From Thermomicrobiales bacterium (GTDB lineage: Bacteria; Chloroflexota; Chloroflexia; Thermomicrobiales; CFX8): a stretch of 64,000 bases of DNA. The position numbers and the translations under genes are program-made. Position 1 is the stretch's first letter. Each line of letters opens with the position of its first letter. Shown piece by piece: positions 24,379 to 33,540 of the stretch. Location of the stretch: assembly GCA_037045155.1 (NCBI GenBank), contig JBAOIG010000003.1, positions 186,001-250,000 on the forward strand. The letters run 5' to 3'. The notes under the pieces are model-generated. The model did not search any database. It had not been told where the DNA came from and was given only the letters and a program-made list of their open reading frames with translations.

Positions 24379-26979
24379 TTGAGCAGGAGCAGACGCTCCC
24401 GCTCCGATGATCGCAGCCAGCGTGATCAGCATGCATTGGCGTGGCGGCGCATCGATCTGCACCTTCATACCCCCGGCTCGATCGACTACCAGGATCCGGA
24501 TATCACCTATCTGGATATCCTTCGGAAGGCCGAGGCGCGCGGCGCAGACGTAATTGCGTTTACCGACCACAACACGATCCGTGGTTATGCGAACATGTGG
24601 CGGGAAATCGAAGACCTTGAACTGCTCGAAGCGCTAGAACGCTTGTCCCCCGTCGAGGAACGACGACTCGGCGATTATCGCCGGATCCTCAGGCACCTCC
24701 GTGTGCTGCCGGGCTTTGAGCTGACCGCGACGTTTGGGTTTCATATCACTGCAATCTTTCCGGAAGGGACATCGATCCGCCAGATCGAGCACACGCTTCT
24801 GGAGTTGAATGTCCCCGAAGATCGGCTCGACCTGGGCACCAGTGAGGTCGGTGCGACGGTCGATGTGCTCACAGCCTACGAGACGCTCTCGCGCCTCGGC
24901 GCGCTCGTCATCCCTGCGCACGTGAATTCGACACACGGCGTGGCGATGCAGAACCTGCCATTTGGTGGCCAGACGAAGATCGCATTCACCCAGAGCCCCT
25001 ATATCGACGCGCTGGAGGCGACGGATCTGGAGTCGAGCAGTCGACGCAGCACGGCGCACTTCTTCAACGGCTCGAAGCCGGAATACCCGCGCAGGATGCA
25101 CATTATCCAGGGCTCGGATGCTCACCGGCTCAACCGGGATCCAAACCGGGAAAGCAATCTGGGCGTCTGCGATCGGATGACCGAAGTGCTGTTAACCGAC
25201 GTGTCGTTCGCGGCGTTGAAGGAGCTCTTTCGCTCGGATAATTTCAACCGTGTTCGTCCATACCGGCCGGCGCATGACCCGTATGACTTCATCCGGGTAG
25301 CGCGCGCCGAGGGCGAAACAATCGTCCAGTCGTTTCACGAGATCGCGCCCGCGCGCCGTGGCCGGCTCAGCCCGATCGTCCGCGACGCGGCCGCCTTCGC
25401 CAACGGCAATGGTGGAACGATCTATGTCGGCATCTCGGCCGTGTCAAAGGATCCTGTGATGGGCGTCGAAGACGCGCCGGAACAGGCCAGCGCGATCGCC
25501 GAAGACCTGGCCCGATACATCACGCCCCAGATCAACGGCACCATCGACATCCAGGAGACCGAGCAGAAGAAGATCATCGTCGTCCAGGTGCCGGCCGGCG
25601 ATGATATGCCCTACGCGGTGCTCCCGAGCACGATCTATGTCCGCCAGGAGGGCGAGACGAGCATCGCGATGCGCGATGAGATCGTCCAGCTTGTCGTTGA
25701 CGGGATGAAGATCGAGCGCGGCGAGCTCCCCGAACTCGTTTCGGAGCCACCCGCCGCGGTTGAGGCCCCGCACGAGCCGACCCGGACGCGCAGCTCGCGG
25801 CGACGGGGCCGGGGTCGAGGCGGTCAGACACGTCTGCAGCACGAGGAGCTGACTGCCGAGGATGCGGTCATCGATGTTGAGAGCGTCGATCCGACGATGG
25901 AGGACGGCGCGCCGTCCCTCGCGGTCGAACCAGAGCCAGCGCATCCGGTCGTCGAACCGACACCCCCGACGCGCGACATCGTTATCTGCGAAGAGGTCCC
26001 CTTTCCGAGGACTGGCGTCGAAGTCGTGGATTCGCACGAGAGCGATAACGTCACCTATCACGCGATGCGCGACCTGAGGAATCTCAAGGTCGTCCATAAC
26101 GTGACCCGTGACTCGGCTCGGCGGCTGTGGCGCTACGCGATCACACAGCTCGAGCTCCATCCTGCGGGCGCGGACGAAGTCACCTGGCATGGCGACCGCG
26201 GGTACTGGAAGGCATACAAGCCGCGCGGCGGCGACGTGCGCTATAACCTCGTCTATCGCCACAACGACCACCTTCACATGTTCTATGGCGTGACTGACGA
26301 GGGACTCGATGAAGCCTGGCGCGCAGTAGTCCCTCAGCGGTATCTCCAGCCATCGGCCTCCGAGCCGGAACAGCCGGGCGACGAGGCAAATGGGCTCGTG
26401 TCGGAACAGCCTGCAGCCGTCGACAACAGCGCGCCGGATCATGACCTGGCCCCAGCGTACACCATCGGCGAGGAGCCTCTGGTGGCAGTCGAGCCAGTGG
26501 ATGAGCCGGCTGCCCCCGAGCTTTCGGCGCCGCGGGAGTCGATCGTGGAGGAGGAGCCCGCTCCCGATCCGGTTCTGCTGCCCGACCCAGCGCCCGCAGA
26601 ATCCGTCGTCGCGACACCGAAGCCGACCCGGCGTCGGCGTCAGGCACCGAAGCCCAGCGCGGAACCCCCGGCCGAAGACGCGACGCCAGAGCCAGAGGCG
26701 AGCGCCGAACCAACGCCCGAGGCAGCGCCAGACGATGCGCCGAAGCCCGTGCGTCGTCGTCGGAAGCCGACCAAGGTCGCTGAGGATCCGCCGGCCGACG
26801 AGGCTATCGAGAGCGCGAGCGTCGTGGGGCACGATGCGCCGGCCGAGCCGGTCGTCGCGCCGGTGGCGGACGTCGAGCCACTCGTTGAAGCGCCGAAGCC
26901 CGTGCGTCGTCGCCGGAAGCCGACCAAGGCCGAGGTGGCTGCCGCCGCCGACGAAACTGAGTCGCCGGCCGAGGAGTAG
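24379..26979 (+). CDS. PHP-domain / AlbA_2 (Schlafen-like) fusion protein with repeat-rich tail
   Basis: An ~866-residue protein. Residues ~25-290 form a PHP phosphoesterase domain (IDLHLHTPGS, VIAFTDHNTIRGY, VIPAHVNS, HIIQGSDAHRL, holding metal-binding His/Asp). Residues ~300-460 resemble an AlbA_2/Schlafen-type domain (FHEIAPARRGRLSPIVRDAA, AFANGNGGTIYVGI). A basic linker (RSSRRRGRGRGGQ) leads to an unrecognised ~100-residue domain (YHAMRDLRNLKVVHNVTRDS...), and the last ~200 residues are acidic/Pro-rich with repeated KPVRRRRKPTK blocks. It may be a nuclease or phosphatase acting on nucleic acid. TTG 24379 has GAAGGGAAG upstream; GTG 24355 is the alternative. The DUF72 gene follows after four bases. 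Confidence 0.72.
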   Translation: MSRSRRSRSDDRSQRDQHALAWRRIDLHLHTPGSIDYQDPDITYLDILRKAEARGADVIAFTDHNTIRGYANMWREIEDLELLEALERLSPVEERRLGDYRRILRHLRVLPGFELTATFGFHITAIFPEGTSIRQIEHTLLELNVPEDRLDLGTSEVGATVDVLTAYETLSRLGALVIPAHVNSTHGVAMQNLPFGGQTKIAFTQSPYIDALEATDLESSSRRSTAHFFNGSKPEYPRRMHIIQGSDAHRLNRDPNRESNLGVCDRMTEVLLTDVSFAALKELFRSDNFNRVRPYRPAHDPYDFIRVARAEGETIVQSFHEIAPARRGRLSPIVRDAAAFANGNGGTIYVGISAVSKDPVMGVEDAPEQASAIAEDLARYITPQINGTIDIQETEQKKIIVVQVPAGDDMPYAVLPSTIYVRQEGETSIAMRDEIVQLVVDGMKIERGELPELVSEPPAAVEAPHEPTRTRSSRRRGRGRGGQTRLQHEELTAEDAVIDVESVDPTMEDGAPSLAVEPEPAHPVVEPTPPTRDIVICEEVPFPRTGVEVVDSHESDNVTYHAMRDLRNLKVVHNVTRDSARRLWRYAITQLELHPAGADEVTWHGDRGYWKAYKPRGGDVRYNLVYRHNDHLHMFYGVTDEGLDEAWRAVVPQRYLQPSASEPEQPGDEANGLVSEQPAAVDNSAPDHDLAPAYTIGEEPLVAVEPVDEPAAPELSAPRESIVEEEPAPDPVLLPDPAPAESVVATPKPTRRRRQAPKPSAEPPAEDATPEPEASAEPTPEAAPDDAPKPVRRRRKPTKVAEDPPADEAIESASVVGHDAPAEPVVAPVADVEPLVEAPKPVRRRRKPTKAEVAAAADETESPAEE
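26737..26929 (+). repeat. 40-base direct repeat within the PHP-AlbA gene
   Basis: Two 40-base copies (26737-26776 and 26890-26929) differ at one base and encode the block APKPVRRRRKPTK; a more diverged third block (PKPTRRRRQAPKP) precedes them near 26620. The basic blocks alternate with acidic Ala/Pro/Glu spacers. Confidence 0.8.
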
Positions 26980-26983
26980 CCCG

Positions 26984-27838
26984 ATGGCAGCCGATCCTCC
27001 TCGCGTCCGGGTCGGGACAGCGGCATGGTCCGATCACCAGGACTTCTACCCGAAGGGGCTGAAGCCTGGCGATCGGATCGCGTACTACGCCCAGCAGTTC
27101 TCAGTGGTCGAGGTGAACTCCAGCTACTATCACATCATGCCGGAGCGGAATTACCGGCTGTGGGTCGAAAAAACGCCGGACGACTTCATCTTCAACGTCA
27201 AAGCGTATGGTGTTCTGACCGGCCACAAACGCGACCAGGAGGCGACTCCCGAGATCTTCGACGCTTTTCGCGCGTCGTACCTGCCGTTGCGCGAGGCGGG
27301 CAAGCTGGGCGCGGTGCTCTTCCAGTTCCCTCCCTGGTTCGATGATAGCGAGACAAACCGCGAGCGTATCGCCTGGTGCGCCGAGCAGATGGCTGACGAC
27401 CCGATCCTGGTGGAGTTCCGTCACCGCAGTTGGCTGACACCGCCGCGACAGGAGAGCACGCTCGACTTCCTGCGAGCTCTCCGCCTCTCCTACGTGACGG
27501 TCGATGCGCCGCAGGTCGGCGCGGGCACCGCGCCATTGGTCCCGGCCGTGACAAACGCAAGTCTGGCCTACCTTCGGATGCATGGGCGAAACACCGGGAC
27601 GTGGTATAAGCGGGTCGAGACGACCGGCGAACGCTTCAATTACCTGTATAACCAGGATGAGATCGACGAATTGGCCGCTGTCGCCCAACAGTTGACTCAG
27701 CAGGCTCGTGAAGTGCATGTCATCTTCAACAACAACATGCAGAACTACGCCGTGGTCAACGCGCGAATGATGGTCGATGCGCTCGGGCTTGGCGATTCGT
27801 GGCATCCAGGTCCTCGCCAGGGTTCGCTCGGCATCTGA
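26984..27838 (+). CDS. DUF72 (YecE-like) TIM-barrel protein
   Basis: A 284-residue protein with the DUF72 pattern: VRVGTAAWSDHQDFYPKG at the N terminus, VVEVNSSYYHIMPERNYRLW, FIFNVKAYGVLTGHK, LFQFPPWF, LVEFRHRSWL, YLRMHGRN and HVIFNNNMQNYAVVNA. The family has a TIM-barrel fold; its reaction is not established. ATG 26984 follows the preceding stop by four bases and uses GAGGAG inside the end of that gene, so the two are translationally linked. Confidence 0.9.
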   Translation: MAADPPRVRVGTAAWSDHQDFYPKGLKPGDRIAYYAQQFSVVEVNSSYYHIMPERNYRLWVEKTPDDFIFNVKAYGVLTGHKRDQEATPEIFDAFRASYLPLREAGKLGAVLFQFPPWFDDSETNRERIAWCAEQMADDPILVEFRHRSWLTPPRQESTLDFLRALRLSYVTVDAPQVGAGTAPLVPAVTNASLAYLRMHGRNTGTWYKRVETTGERFNYLYNQDEIDELAAVAQQLTQQAREVHVIFNNNMQNYAVVNARMMVDALGLGDSWHPGPRQGSLGI

Positions 27839-27859
27839 TCCGCAGTTCTCTGGAGACGC

Positions 27860-30781
27860 ATGACACAGCGTGATCCATTGTCTGCCGACGCATCCCCGCC
27901 CGACGACATGGGGGCGCAACTGCGAGTTGTCTTGCGGCTGGCGTTTGCCGGCAGCGTCGCGGACGAGCTTGCCGGGCGTATTCGTGATGAGGACGACCAG
28001 GCCGGCCTGCGCCGGCTGCTCCGGTCGGCACGGTCACGGCTGGTGTTGGATCACATGCTGCGGCGGCTCCCCTGGTGGCGCGATCGTGGCCAATCGACTG
28101 CCATCGGCGCTTCCAGCGCAGTCCGGCCTGATGACGCGGTCATGCTGATCGCGCGAGTCGGGCTTGGGCTGGACGTGCTCGACATCTCCCAACTACTCGA
28201 TACGACGCCCGAGCAGGTCGCCGCCAGCCTGTTCGCCGGTCGCCGGGCGCTGGATCGCCGCATCGGCGAAGCCTGCGACCGATTCGCCGAGGCCATCGGC
28301 GAGTACGACGACCCGTCGGCCGACCCGGACGAGCGGGTAGCGCTCGTTACTCATGCGCGCTTCTGTCGCTCCTGCAACCAGGCGATCGAACGGTCGCGGC
28401 AGGTCGATACGTTGATTCATAGCGAGATGGATCGGATCTCCGTCGGGCTGGGCAGTATCCCTCCCGCGCGCGATCGTGCGACGAGGTTGCGGCCGGAGCT
28501 GCTCCTGCCGGCTGGCCTGGTTGCAGTTGCAGCACTGGTTGTCGTCGTGGGCGTCGTGGTCTTCGATCGCCTGACCGCGCCTTCGCACACCCCGGTTTCT
28601 GCCCTGGCCGCGCCACTGCCCGGACAGCCACTTACGGGCTGGCTGGTGACGAGTGGATCGTTGGGCCAGATTCAAGCGCGGAATCTGCGGACTGGTGAGA
28701 TGCGAAGCGTCGTGCCGTCTGACAACGAGAACAAACGCTGGCCGTTGGTCTCCCCAGATGGTGGCCGGCTGGCACTCGTGCGACAGGCGCCATCTGCGCC
28801 GTTCTCAGGAGCATTTCACGTCGATATCTACGATCTCGACGGCGTGCTGATCGCGACACATGAATGGGGCGGCGATGACGCGTATCGCTGGCCGTTCGGC
28901 TGGCTGAATAGCACGACCCTGCTGATGGCGGAGTGGCCGTTGAGGGCGACCGATGAGACGATCGAAGCGTATCGATCCCGACTGACACGCGAAACGGTCT
29001 TGTTGGCTGTCGATGCCGCGAGCGGCGTTACTCGCGAGCTCCTCCGTGGGGACATCGGTTACGCGGTCGCTGCGCCCGACGGGGCGATGGTCGCGGTTAT
29101 CGGTGGCAGTAATGTGGCTAATGGGCGGTTGACCGTGACGGTGCGCCCGGTGAGCGCCGATGGTCTGGGTCCGCCGGTATGGAGCTATGACACCAACGAT
29201 CCCGGGCTGGTGTGGTCGCCGGACAGTGGGACCATCTATGCGTCGGTATTCACCGGAACGCCAGACTCCGGTCAATTTCCGGCGATTGTCGCGATCGATC
29301 GTTCCGGGTCGGTCACCACGCTTGTCCGCATGGGCGAGCTGGGCGCAGTGGCGACACCCGTCACGGTTACGCGGGATGGACAGACCGTCATCGTTGCCGC
29401 AGGGGACGGGTCGCTGACAGGGGTCACCTACTGGAAGGTCGACCGGACGAGCGGCGAGTCACAACTGCTCGATGGGGCCGAGAGCGACGGCTGGCCAATG
29501 ATGCCGCTCTGGTCGCCTGATGGCAGGCATCTGCTGCTACCGATCCACGAACCGTTCTATCTGTTGTCAGGCAACGCCAGAACATCCTATCCCGGTGAGA
29601 ATAGCTCCGTTGCGCTGGTCTCCTACGATGCATCGTGGCAGCGTCGGGTTGTTGGTGGCTGGCTCGACTCGACGCGTAGCCTGCTGGCCTGGCTGCCCGA
29701 GGAGCGCTTTGCGACGACGGAGCCCTCGCGCACTGGAGATGCGCCGACGATCACCGCGCCGGAGCCGGTGCGCCTGGTTCGACGGTCGTTGCAGACGAGC
29801 CCCGACAGTGCAACCTCCCCCGATGGACGTTTCGTGATTCTCTACGACAGCGACGCGAAGATACCGATCATCTGGGATCGCACGCGGCAGGACGGGCGGC
29901 AGGTGGCCGGCGACTCAACGGAGCTGACCTGGCTCCCCGGTGGACGCGCGATCCTCGGCGTCGTCCCATTTGCGGACGTGGCCAACAGGCTGGCTGGCTT
30001 TGCTGCGACCGCTGAGGACATTATCTTCACGATTGACTTCCAGCATTTCGATCCGGTCGGTCTGGCGGAAAACACGATGGCCCGGTATGAGCGACCATTG
30101 GCGTCGCCGAACGCCGCGATGATGTCGTTCTTCGTCGTCGACGAAGCGCGAGGCGATGTCACGCTCTGGATCGCGGGTTGGGGGCAGGGTTCGCGAGCTG
30201 TCGCCCGATGGTCGACTCCGCCCGGCGCGATCCCCAGTGTCCCCCTCACAGCCGCTTGGCTCGACGACCACACGCTGCTATTTGCTCGCCCCGATGACTG
30301 GGATCGTGGCATGCCGCGCCAGGCGACGGTCGTCCGCGTCGTTGTTGACGGCGCCGACGCGCAGGTCGATCAGCTGACCGGGCTCGGTGGCCGTGGCGGC
30401 GATCGGGGGGTTGTTGTCCGGGAGATGGCGGTGAGTCCGGATGGCAGTCAGCTGGTCTATCGCCTGCGACACTACCGCGCCTTCGCTGCCGATCGCGAGC
30501 TGAGAGATTCTGTCAGCGTCGTGGCGTTGACCGATCTGACCCGCCCGATCGAGATCGCCGGCGGGGGCATCGGAGCGGGGCTTTCCTGGTCGTCGGATAG
30601 CCGCTGGATCGCGACCGGGGCCGACGGTCGCATTCTCATCGCATCCGGTGACGGGCGCGTCATTCGCGATGTTGCCAGCGAGCTCCCCGGCGCGGCGCAC
30701 CCGGTTTGGGTTGGCAACGAGGTCTGGTTCACGGCCCCGGATGCTGATAGCGCGCTATGGAGGGTCGTCGTCCGTAACTGA
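27860..30781 (+). CDS. Sigma-region-4-like / zinc-finger / TM / beta-propeller protein
   Basis: A 973-residue one-pass membrane protein. Residues ~85-135 resemble sigma-70 region 4 (LGLDVLDISQLLDTTPEQVAA, then SLFAGRRALDRRI). Residues 165-172 form a His-x3-Cys-x2-Cys cluster (HARFCRSC) like the zinc anti-sigma domain. A membrane segment spans ~217-236. The ~730-residue outside part is built of WD/TolB-like propeller blades with recurring SPDGxxLA and WSPDS motifs. It looks like a sensor tying an outside signal to a sigma-like inside domain, but no separate sigma gene is adjacent. It lies 21 bases after the DUF72 gene, so probably the same operon. Confidence 0.68.
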   Translation: MTQRDPLSADASPPDDMGAQLRVVLRLAFAGSVADELAGRIRDEDDQAGLRRLLRSARSRLVLDHMLRRLPWWRDRGQSTAIGASSAVRPDDAVMLIARVGLGLDVLDISQLLDTTPEQVAASLFAGRRALDRRIGEACDRFAEAIGEYDDPSADPDERVALVTHARFCRSCNQAIERSRQVDTLIHSEMDRISVGLGSIPPARDRATRLRPELLLPAGLVAVAALVVVVGVVVFDRLTAPSHTPVSALAAPLPGQPLTGWLVTSGSLGQIQARNLRTGEMRSVVPSDNENKRWPLVSPDGGRLALVRQAPSAPFSGAFHVDIYDLDGVLIATHEWGGDDAYRWPFGWLNSTTLLMAEWPLRATDETIEAYRSRLTRETVLLAVDAASGVTRELLRGDIGYAVAAPDGAMVAVIGGSNVANGRLTVTVRPVSADGLGPPVWSYDTNDPGLVWSPDSGTIYASVFTGTPDSGQFPAIVAIDRSGSVTTLVRMGELGAVATPVTVTRDGQTVIVAAGDGSLTGVTYWKVDRTSGESQLLDGAESDGWPMMPLWSPDGRHLLLPIHEPFYLLSGNARTSYPGENSSVALVSYDASWQRRVVGGWLDSTRSLLAWLPEERFATTEPSRTGDAPTITAPEPVRLVRRSLQTSPDSATSPDGRFVILYDSDAKIPIIWDRTRQDGRQVAGDSTELTWLPGGRAILGVVPFADVANRLAGFAATAEDIIFTIDFQHFDPVGLAENTMARYERPLASPNAAMMSFFVVDEARGDVTLWIAGWGQGSRAVARWSTPPGAIPSVPLTAAWLDDHTLLFARPDDWDRGMPRQATVVRVVVDGADAQVDQLTGLGGRGGDRGVVVREMAVSPDGSQLVYRLRHYRAFAADRELRDSVSVVALTDLTRPIEIAGGGIGAGLSWSSDSRWIATGADGRILIASGDGRVIRDVASELPGAAHPVWVGNEVWFTAPDADSALWRVVVRN

Positions 30782-30846
30782 CCTGCGCGCGAACGCGGGG
30801 ACCTCGCAGCCGCCGCCGCTGATTGTTGATCTTTCGTGAGTGATGC

Positions 30847-31875
30847 TCACCCTGATCTCGCAGCCTCGGGTTGGCCTGATGCGTCACCCGGCCTCAGCGT
30901 CAGAACCATCGTCACCGATCGCAAGGTCGGACGCATACCGACGCGCTCGTACAGGCGGTGAGCCCCGGTCGGGCTCTCGGAATCGACAGCCAGGCTGACG
31001 CGCCGTCTCCCACGTTGATAGAAGTCGGCGAACGACCAGCCCAGTAGCGCCGACGCGATGCCCTTTCGACGCCACGCGCGACGCACTGCGACATAACGAA
31101 TCTGGCTGCAGTCGGGATCGCCGGGTCGCTCCATACGGCCGAGGGCATAGCCGATGATCTCGTCGCTCGTGTCGTCGATAGCCAGAAACCAGAGTGACGG
31201 GTCGAACCCCGGCTCGGCGGAGACGAAGTAATAGCGAAACTGCTCGTCGCTCAGTCCGACGAAGCCGAACTCGTCCTGCTGGGCATCTTCCCAGGCGGCG
31301 TGGATCGCGTCGATCTCGTCCGCACGAGCCGTCCGAAAGCTGACGCCGGCCGGCGGATCGGGACGTTTCGGTGGCGCCTCGAACGTGATCTCCATCCGGT
31401 CCCAATAGCGCGTCGTGACGTAGCCACGCCGGAGCAGCCGCTCCAGATGGACGGTATTTTCTGCCCAGACACTCGTCTCTAGCGTTATTGCTGACCCGGT
31501 TGGCGCGTTTTCGATCGACTCCTGCGCCCGATTGTCGACCCATCTCAGCAGCGCCTCCTCGATGCCGCGGTCACCCCAGGACGGATCGATCACCAGGTCG
31601 TATTCGTTCTGATCGAACGGCTCGTACTCCGAATAGTCGATCCAGGCGAGGACTGCCCCATCGCCATCAGTGACGAGCAGGCTGTCCCGGCTGAGGTCGC
31701 GCGTTGGCTCCTGCCACCATGTCAGCGTGCGGTCGACGGACGCGTCGTCGACCCCGACAAGATGACGTGACTGTCGGTTCGCTATCTCGGTGGCCGCCTC
31801 GGCGTCCGCCAACACAGGTGGGCGGGCGGAAAGGCCGGCGGGCAGGGACGACCGTAGTTGGGCTACCGAATCCAT
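30847..31875 (-). CDS. GNAT acetyltransferase with two GNAT domains
   Basis: A 342-residue protein comprising two GNAT-fold halves, an arrangement like mycothiol synthase. The N-terminal half is degenerate (SLLVTDGDGAVLAWIDYSEY); the C-terminal half keeps the acetyl-CoA loop (RYVAVRRAWRRKGIASALLG) and LAVDSESPTGAHRLYERVGM. The substrate is unknown; I see no mycothiol genes nearby beyond the distant PIG-L deacetylase. ATG 31875 has a G-rich stretch (GGGGG) eight bases upstream. It converges on the sensor gene. Confidence 0.8.
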   Translation of the reverse strand: MDSVAQLRSSLPAGLSARPPVLADAEAATEIANRQSRHLVGVDDASVDRTLTWWQEPTRDLSRDSLLVTDGDGAVLAWIDYSEYEPFDQNEYDLVIDPSWGDRGIEEALLRWVDNRAQESIENAPTGSAITLETSVWAENTVHLERLLRRGYVTTRYWDRMEITFEAPPKRPDPPAGVSFRTARADEIDAIHAAWEDAQQDEFGFVGLSDEQFRYYFVSAEPGFDPSLWFLAIDDTSDEIIGYALGRMERPGDPDCSQIRYVAVRRAWRRKGIASALLGWSFADFYQRGRRRVSLAVDSESPTGAHRLYERVGMRPTLRSVTMVLTLRPGDASGQPEAARSG

Positions 31876-32367
31876 GCAAAGAACCCCCGAAGTCTCATCT
31901 CGCTCATTGTGTCTGGTAGGCGGGCGGCCAGTGTGACACGAACCGTTGTGCGACATCGCATCATGGGTTCGACTGTCCCCCTTCGATCCGCAGCCTCTGC
32001 GCCTGCAGCGTCTCTGGAGTGTCGTGGCAGCCGCGTCGAGGCCACTCCAAGACGCCCGAGTCAGGCGTCACCGACGTCAAATTCTGCCGGCTGCCGCGGC
32101 TATTCGCGCCGCACAACTGGACAGGTTGTGCCGGTCCGGTGGGACAGTGAGGCGGGGCCGGTGGCGACGTGGCAATTCACCCGCCCGTCAATCGCGGGGT
32201 GGTGCCGGCCAGCAGCCTCAAGACCGTGGTGGTCGCAACAGGGCGGGTCTGCGAGCGGGCTACGCTCCGCGGTTGCCGATTCTGTCGTCGCGAGACTTGC
32301 CGGCGTGCAGCGTGAGTCCGCGTGAGTGATGGCCGGCAGGCGGGCCACGCCTGCCGGCACTCGGCGG
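31876..32367. other. Intergenic stretch between two minus-strand genes
   Basis: No frame here has convincing coding character or homology I recognise. At its right edge lies the hairpin at 32332-32358 that probably ends the M19-like transcript; the rest should include the promoter of the GNAT gene. Confidence 0.4.
32332..32358 (-). terminator. Strong hairpin just after the M19-like gene
   Basis: A perfect 11-base GC-rich stem (GCCGGCAGGCG / CGCCTGCCGGC) with a 5-base loop begins nine bases beyond the stop codon of the minus-strand gene ending at 32368. There is no T-run, so it may be a terminator of an atypical kind or an mRNA 3'-end stabiliser. Confidence 0.55.
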
Positions 32368-33426
32368 CTAGCCCCAGACCTGCTCGAAGACGCGCAAGTA
32401 GTTTTCGCCGAGGATCTTGCGGACATCGTCGTCCGAATAGCCGCGCGCTTGCAGGCGGTCGATGAAGTTCGTGACTTGTGGGTAGTTCCACCAACCGTCG
32501 AGCGCGCGCATCGGGGAGCGGACGTTCGCGGTGATCAGGCTGCTGTAGCGGCCGGCGACATCCGCATAGTCGGGCTCGCCCCAGGGATCGTGCCAATGGT
32601 CGGGGTAGGTGCCCAGCGACATGTCAGTGCCGACGCCGATGTGATCGGTGTTTCCAATCAGGTTGGCGAGGTAATCGACATGGTCGATGAAGTCATCCAC
32701 CGTCGGCCAGTGGCTCGTGTCGGGCTTCATTACGAGTGGTCCCCACGGCGCCAGCCCGACGACTCCGCCGGTCGCGACGCAGGCAGTGATCTGATCGTCG
32801 TCGATGTTGCGCGGATTTGGCACGACCCCGTTGGGGTTGGAGTGTGAGAAGACGACTGGCTTCGTCGAGCGTTCGAGGATGTCCAGCGAAGCGCGTTTGC
32901 CGATGTGGGTGCAATCCAGCAGCACGCCGACGCGGTTGCACTCGTCAACCACGAGCTGGCCGAAGCCGGTCAGCCCGCTGTTGGTCCGATCGAGCGTGCC
33001 GTCGCAGATCAGATTGGTCGAGTTGTAGGCCGGGAGCATCATTCGCAGACCGAGCTTCCAGAATGCCTCGACGCGGTGCAGCTTGTTGCCGATGAAGTCG
33101 CCGCCCTGGGCAGCGAGGACAAACGCCGCCCGTCCGTCCGCCTTGGCTTGCCGGATGTCGCCGGCCGTCTCGGCGATCGTGATGTTCGGATTGCGCCGGG
33201 CGACGAGATGCCAGAACATGGCCTGTTCCATCGCCTGCTCGGCCGACGCATGCGGATCCCAGACGGTCAACATGTACGCGGTGACGCCGTGGAGGTGGGC
33301 GTTGGGGAAGTCGGCGTCGGGCCAGACCTGCATGCACGAGTCGATGAAGATGTATGGCTGCTCCTCTTTCAGCAGCGGATGAAAGCCCTTGTTCGCTTGC
33401 TCGATCTGTTCGGGTGTCAATACCAT
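32368..33426 (-). CDS. Peptidase M19 (renal dipeptidase-like) homologue with altered metal site
   Basis: A 352-residue TIM-barrel protein that aligns along its length with membrane dipeptidases: LGLRMMLPAYNSTN, FGQLVVDECNRVGVLLDCTH, VVFSHSNPNGVVPNPRNI, IGVGTDMSL. Two zinc ligands, His174 and His195, are present. The N-terminal HxD pair reads Cys31-Met-Gln33 (IDSCMQ) and the bridging Glu is Gln107 (AAQGGDF). A normal dinuclear zinc dipeptidase site is therefore unlikely; it may use one metal, act on another substrate, or be non-catalytic. No signal peptide is seen. It stands alone between the GNAT gene and a divergent exporter gene. Confidence 0.72.
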   Translation of the reverse strand: MVLTPEQIEQANKGFHPLLKEEQPYIFIDSCMQVWPDADFPNAHLHGVTAYMLTVWDPHASAEQAMEQAMFWHLVARRNPNITIAETAGDIRQAKADGRAAFVLAAQGGDFIGNKLHRVEAFWKLGLRMMLPAYNSTNLICDGTLDRTNSGLTGFGQLVVDECNRVGVLLDCTHIGKRASLDILERSTKPVVFSHSNPNGVVPNPRNIDDDQITACVATGGVVGLAPWGPLVMKPDTSHWPTVDDFIDHVDYLANLIGNTDHIGVGTDMSLGTYPDHWHDPWGEPDYADVAGRYSSLITANVRSPMRALDGWWNYPQVTNFIDRLQARGYSDDDVRKILGENYLRVFEQVWG

Positions 33427-33540
33427 TGTCGCGCTACTCCTTCAACTCGCTATAGTCCCACCGGTAGCATGGGAGCTTGTCGCGGCAGAATACCAGAGGA
33501 TCGAGATACCGTAGCCTCCCGGCTTCACGATGGGGGATGA

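Noticed and set aside
25444..26832. 462-codon minus-strand open frame opposite the PHP-AlbA gene
   Set aside because: Composition is dominated by Arg/Gly/Leu and mirrors the codon-position bias of the + strand gene; no motifs recognised.
27860..28330. Stand-alone ECF sigma factor at the start of the sensor gene
   Set aside because: The sigma-region-4-like part continues in frame into a membrane segment and propeller, and region 2 was not recognised.
31876..32330. A gene in the gap between the GNAT and M19-like genes
   Set aside because: Open frames on both strands lack ribosome sites, motifs and coding-like composition.
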